Shown here: one piece after another, positions 23,577 to 26,697 of the stretch
Layout: every line of letters begins with the position of its first letter
Numbering within the stretch: the first letter of the stretch is position 1
Assembly (NCBI GenBank): GCA_002431975.1
Contig: DJFA01000054.1
Span: 57,184-83,880 of the forward strand
Length of the DNA stretch: 26,697 nucleotides
Origin: Ruminococcus sp. UBA5884
GTDB taxonomy: Bacteria > Bacillota > Clostridia > Oscillospirales > Ruminococcaceae
Direction of reading: 5' to 3'
Program-made: the position numbers and the translations under genes
Notes under the pieces: model-generated
What the model was told of the DNA's origin: nothing
The model's database searches: none
The model's input: only the letters and a program-made list of their open reading frames with translations

Positions 23577-23866
23577 TGTCTGCTGAACTGCTTATCCAGA
23601 CTGACATAATAAAATTTTTTAAAGAATTTTTAAATTCTCCGGTTTTCAGAACTGCTTCTGTTGTAATATTACTGATACTGATTATACTTGTAATCATCAT
23701 TATAAAATCAATTATTTCACGGATTTTATCGGCATATAAAGAAATTAAAACTGAAAACAGCAGAAAAATTTCTGTAATGAATATTATTCTCATTGCGGCA
23801 CTGCTTATATTAATGCTGATTATCATAATACCTGTTATAATAATTCTTTCATCTTTTATTTCCTGA
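23576..23866 (+). CDS. Small two-helix membrane protein of unknown function
   Basis: 96 aa. Two strongly hydrophobic helices (about residues 26-48 and 69-94, rich in Ile and Leu) are joined by a basic/polar loop ILSAYKEIKTENSRKISV. No family was recognised. Its ATG overlaps the acn stop by one base (TAATG), which suggests translational coupling, since no good ribosome site precedes it. Helix-loop-helix proteins of this size can be membrane anchors or partners of larger complexes. Evidence that it is real is its reading frame, the overlap and the tidy topology; low-complexity AT-rich sequence can also give such frames. Confidence 0.55.
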   Translation: MSAELLIQTDIIKFFKEFLNSPVFRTASVVILLILIILVIIIIKSIISRILSAYKEIKTENSRKISVMNIILIAALLILMLIIIIPVIIILSSFIS

Positions 23867-23957
23867 TGGCAGTTCTGACTGATGGGTATATTCTGACATT
23901 TCTGCTTTTACCTGTATTGCATAACCCTGCAAATCTATTGAAAAGGAAATTTATATT

Positions 23958-24674
23958 ATGAAAATATTAAAAAATATCATATCACTGACATTATGTACTT
24001 CACTTCTTTGCATGACACAGTTTTCTTTCAGAAATAATATCTCCTTTGCAGAAACTCAGCAGTATTTCGGCGACGTTAATTCAGACGGAAGTCTTACCGC
24101 TGACGATTCGCTTATGATTTTACAGTTTGTAACATCTTCTGCTGATTTTTCAGATGAACAGAAAAAAATTGCAGACTCCGACAATGACGGAAATGTAACA
24201 TCTGCCGATGCTCTTGAAGTTCTCCGATGCGTTGTAGGTCTGTCAGAACCAAAAATATACGAATCCGGCAGTCAGAACGACAGCCTCAGTACTGAAAACA
24301 TATACAATGCCATGATTGCCTTCAAGGAAAAATATCCTGAAGGCACAACATGGACAAATGACAATTTTTATTCATGGAAAGGCGGTATATTTGACGGCGG
24401 ATACGGCTGTGCGGGATTTGCATTCATGCTCAGCGATGCCGCATTCGGCAGCCTTCCTGCAAGACAGTACTACAGCGTTTCTCCTGACATAAAAGTCGGC
24501 GATATTTTAAGAATCAACAACAATTCTCATTCTGTAATAGTCCTTGAAGTAAATGATACAGGCGTTGTTATCGCTGAAGGAAACTACAGCGGTACTGTTC
24601 ACTGGGGACGAAAATTAACATGGTCAGCAATTAACAGCAGTCTTGACTATGTTATTACAAGATATCCTGAATAA
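23958..24674 (+). CDS. Secreted dockerin protein with a CHAP/NlpC-like cysteine amidase domain
   Basis: 238 aa. A signal peptide (about 1-31) leads into a type I dockerin at residues about 37-96. It has two calcium loops, GDVNSDGSLTADDSLMIL and ADSDNDGNVTSADALEVL, each with the Asp/Asn pattern of an F-hand. After a short Ser-rich linker comes a compact domain with Cys151 in YGCAGFAFMLSD and His191 in NNSHSVIVLEV, followed by VIAEGNYSGTVHWGR. This is the Cys-His layout of papain-like NlpC/P60 or CHAP amidases, which cut peptidoglycan peptides; the exact family was not identified. A dockerin would plug the protein into a cohesin-bearing scaffold, as in cellulosomes. AAAAGGAAA precedes the ATG; the next gene starts two bases after its stop. 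Confidence 0.85.
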   Translation: MKILKNIISLTLCTSLLCMTQFSFRNNISFAETQQYFGDVNSDGSLTADDSLMILQFVTSSADFSDEQKKIADSDNDGNVTSADALEVLRCVVGLSEPKIYESGSQNDSLSTENIYNAMIAFKEKYPEGTTWTNDNFYSWKGGIFDGGYGCAGFAFMLSDAAFGSLPARQYYSVSPDIKVGDILRINNNSHSVIVLEVNDTGVVIAEGNYSGTVHWGRKLTWSAINSSLDYVITRYPE

Positions 24675-24676
24675 TT

Positions 24677-25381
24677 ATGAACTATTTAAAGATAAAACTT
24701 GAAAATGACAGTATATTTAAAAACGGGAATTTTCCTGATATGAAATCATATACTGTTTCTGATATTAAAAAACCTGAAAAAATTCAGCGTAAATCATATT
24801 TCTATGTCGCTGAAAATACAGTCAGTATGAAAACTGCTGAATGTATTCTTGCATATGCAGAAAAAGACAGAAAAATAACTGCTCTCAATTTCGCAAATGC
24901 AATGCAGGCAGGCGGTGCTTACATCATGGGCGGAAACGCTCAGGAGGAAAGTTTATGCCGTGCTTCCCTGCTCTATTATACTATAAGGACTCAGAAGGAA
25001 TATTATAATGCCAACAGAAAACATATTCTTCCTGACTATACCGATTATATGATATATTCTGAAAATGTTCCTGTTATCCGTGACGATTCCGGAAAGCTGC
25101 TTGAAACTCCAGTTTTATGCAGTTTTATAACAAGTCCTGCCGTAAACCGCACCTTTGCAAAATTTTTGTTTTCTGATAAATCCATAACTAAAAAGATGAC
25201 TTCAAGAATAACTAAAATTATAAGCCTTGCATTATCAGAAAATACTGATATTCTTGTACTCGGTGCATTCGGCTGCGGTGTTTTCGGAAACAAGCGTAAA
25301 ACCGTATTCAGAATATTTGAAGACGTTGTAAACAGCTTTGTACCTGATAATATAAAGGTTATATTTGCTGTTCCTGACTGA
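24677..25381 (+). CDS. PARG-like macrodomain protein (TIGR02452 type)
   Basis: 234 aa, cytosolic. The core LNFANAMQAGGAYIMGG followed by AQEESLCRASLLY matches microbial poly(ADP-ribose) glycohydrolase-like proteins, whose signature is a Gly-rich loop six to eight residues before Gln-Glu-Glu. Here the QEE is Gln89-Glu90-Glu91 and the loop reads AGGA where most members have PGGG. A second conserved loop, GAFGCGVFGN, comes late as in the family. Such enzymes remove ADP-ribose from proteins or nucleic acids; the substrate here is unknown. It begins two bases after the dockerin gene and ends 24 bases before icd, so it is probably co-transcribed. The third Gly of the loop being Ala may affect ligand binding. 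Confidence 0.82.
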   Translation: MNYLKIKLENDSIFKNGNFPDMKSYTVSDIKKPEKIQRKSYFYVAENTVSMKTAECILAYAEKDRKITALNFANAMQAGGAYIMGGNAQEESLCRASLLYYTIRTQKEYYNANRKHILPDYTDYMIYSENVPVIRDDSGKLLETPVLCSFITSPAVNRTFAKFLFSDKSITKKMTSRITKIISLALSENTDILVLGAFGCGVFGNKRKTVFRIFEDVVNSFVPDNIKVIFAVPD

Positions 25382-25405
25382 TATAAAAAATGGAGGTAAA
25401 AACCA

Positions 25406-26620
25406 ATGGCTAAAATTCAGATGAAAACTCCTCTCGTTGAGATGGACGGAGATGAAATGACCAGAATCCTCTGGGCTTGGATTAAGGAAATACTTCTTGA
25501 ACCATATGTTGACCTTAACACAGAATATTATGACCTCGGTCTTGATGAACGTGAAAAAACAAAGGATAAGGTTACTATTGACAGTGCTGTTGCCACAAAA
25601 AAATACGGCGTAGCTGTAAAGTGTGCAACTATTACTCCTAATGCTGCAAGAATGCCTGAATATAATCTCTCTGAAATGTGGAAATCACCTAACGGTACTA
25701 TCAGAGCTTATCTTGACGGCACTGTTTTCCGTACTCCTATCCTTGTAAAAGGCATTACTCCTTATATCCCTACATGGACAAAACCTATAACAATTGCACG
25801 TCATGCTTATGGTGACGTTTACAAAAATACTGAAATGCAGGTTAAACAGGGTTCAAAGGCTGAACTCGTTGTAACTGATGCAGAAGGCAATGAAACAAGA
25901 CAGGCAATATATGATTTTGCTGACAGTGACGGCATAATTCAGGGTCTTCATAACAAGGACAACAGTATTGCAGGCTTTGCAAGAGCTTGTTTCAACTATG
26001 GTCTTGATTTGAAACAGGACGTATGGTTTGCTACAAAGGATACTATCTCAAAGAAATATGACCACAGATTCAAGGATATTTTCCAGGAAATATTCGATAA
26101 GGAATACAAGGAAAAATTCGATAATGCAGGAATTGAATATTTCTATACTCTCATCGATGACGCAGTAGCAAGAGTTATCCGTTCAAACGGCGGATATATC
26201 TGGGCTTGCAAGAACTATGACGGTGACGTTATGTCTGATATGGTTTCAACTGCATACGGAAGCCTTGCAATGATGACATCAGTTCTTGTATCTCCTGACG
26301 GAATCTATGAATATGAAGCTGCTCACGGTACAGTACAGCGTCACTATTACAAACATCTCAAGGGTGAGGAAACTTCAACAAATTCCGTTGCTACAATATT
26401 TGCATGGAGCGGAGCTTTAAGAAAACGTGGTGAACTCGATAATACTCCACAGCTTTGCGATTTTGCTGACAAGCTTGAAAAGGCTACTATCCAGACTATT
26501 GAGGACGGCGTTATGACAGGTGACCTCTATCTCCTTTCAAACCTTGAAAACAAAAAGAAAGTTAATTCAAGAGAATTTCTTATTGAAATAAACAACCGTC
26601 TTGCTGAACTTATGAAATAA
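25406..26620 (+). CDS. icd: Isocitrate dehydrogenase (NADP type, homodimeric subfamily)
   Basis: 404 aa. It begins IQMKTPLVEMDGDEMTRILW and contains the substrate segment SPNGTIRAYLDGTVFR, the metal-binding CKNYDGDVMSDMVS, and EAAHGTVQRHYYKH, where Arg-His after GTV is characteristic of NADP enzymes. Overall it is the eukaryote-like type II dimeric IDH rather than the E. coli type. It converts isocitrate and NADP to 2-oxoglutarate, CO2 and NADPH. GGAGG precedes the ATG. It is the last gene of the acn cluster; a repeat element starts 13 bases after its stop and could form the 3' end of the transcript. Confidence 0.96.
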   Translation: MAKIQMKTPLVEMDGDEMTRILWAWIKEILLEPYVDLNTEYYDLGLDEREKTKDKVTIDSAVATKKYGVAVKCATITPNAARMPEYNLSEMWKSPNGTIRAYLDGTVFRTPILVKGITPYIPTWTKPITIARHAYGDVYKNTEMQVKQGSKAELVVTDAEGNETRQAIYDFADSDGIIQGLHNKDNSIAGFARACFNYGLDLKQDVWFATKDTISKKYDHRFKDIFQEIFDKEYKEKFDNAGIEYFYTLIDDAVARVIRSNGGYIWACKNYDGDVMSDMVSTAYGSLAMMTSVLVSPDGIYEYEAAHGTVQRHYYKHLKGEETSTNSVATIFAWSGALRKRGELDNTPQLCDFADKLEKATIQTIEDGVMTGDLYLLSNLENKKKVNSREFLIEINNRLAELMK

Positions 26621-26632
26621 TTATTACAATAT

Positions 26633-26697
26633 AACGCCAATTCGACAACAAAATTTTATGATAAAAAACAATACATTTTTCGTTTATTCTGTAGGGG
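26633..26697. repeat. Short interspersed hairpin element, copy 8, cut by the window end
   Basis: Begins with AACGCCAATTCGACAAC and ACAAAATTTTATGAT, which matches the reverse complement of the right ends of copies 2 and 5, so it is in the opposite orientation. The first bases of an arm (CTGTAGGGG) are the last bases of the window. Confidence 0.8.

Noticed and set aside
23569..23826. 85-aa minus-strand frame opposite the small membrane protein
   Set aside because: Isoleucine-rich mirror of the plus-strand hydrophobic codons; the plus-strand frame is favoured by its coupling to acn.
4494..26697. CRISPR array formed by the repeated GC-rich segments
   Set aside because: Copies are kilobases apart, in single units with inverted arms and terminal repeats, with no regular spacers and no cas genes.

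Overview
The window looks like a chromosomal segment from a low-GC, anaerobic Clostridia-type Firmicute. A Ruminococcus-like member of the Oscillospiraceae is the best guess. The supporting signs are an oxygen-sensitive class III ribonucleotide reductase, a PPi-type phosphofructokinase, a dockerin protein of the kind made by cellulosome builders, a clostridial AbrB regulator with a CxxC tail, AT-rich codon use, strong Shine-Dalgarno sites and TTGACA-17-TATAAT promoters. The genus is inference; no rRNA is present.

Layout. 1-1652 (-): 5' part of asparagine synthetase asnB, cut by the window edge. 1888-4408 (+): two tandem paralogous SGNH hydrolase-like exported proteins and a small DUF4358-like lipoprotein, ending in a hairpin terminator. 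4494-4819: two adjacent copies of a short repeat element. 4988-7800 (+): nrdD-nrdG behind a promoter that overlaps the first of two NrdR-like boxes. 7999-9606 (+): oligopeptide-binding lipoprotein without a permease. 9668-10888 (+): PPi-type phosphofructokinase. 11093-15732 (-): gatC-gatA-gatB operon in which gatB is fused in frame to an archaeal-type aspartyl-tRNA synthetase. 15973-17931 (-): NAD-dependent DNA ligase. 18276-19076 (+): von Willebrand A protein. 19482-19721 (+): AbrB regulator behind a long structured leader. 19949-20022 (+): tRNA-Arg(ACG). 20094-21185 (+): DUF1002 secreted protein. 21639-26620 (+): aconitase, a small membrane protein, a dockerin-cysteine amidase-like protein, a PARG-like protein and isocitrate dehydrogenase.

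The most striking gene is gatB::aspS. It joins the enzyme that would mischarge tRNA-Asn with aspartate to the subunit that presents the mischarged tRNA for amidation, next to gatC and gatA. This would amount to a covalently tethered transamidosome. asnB lies in the same window, so both free asparagine synthesis and tRNA-dependent asparagine formation are represented.

The second theme is a short interspersed element (about 135-195 bp, eight recognisable copies, the last cut by the window end). It has inverted ends close to AACGCCAATTCGATGG and two GC-rich hairpin arms. The arms come in two sequence types that differ by a compensatory base-pair change. Copies sit mostly just 3' of genes, and one lies inside a 5' leader.

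Gene-free stretches over 300 bases: 4409-4987 holds a terminator, two elements and the nrdD control region (4820-4906 shows nothing clear). 17932-18275 holds two divergent promoters and an element. 19077-19481 holds a terminator, AT-rich DNA without visible features (about 19124-19228), then the abrB promoter and leader. 19722-20093 holds the abrB terminator, the tRNA with its promoter and terminator. 21186-21638 holds a terminator, an element and the acn promoter.
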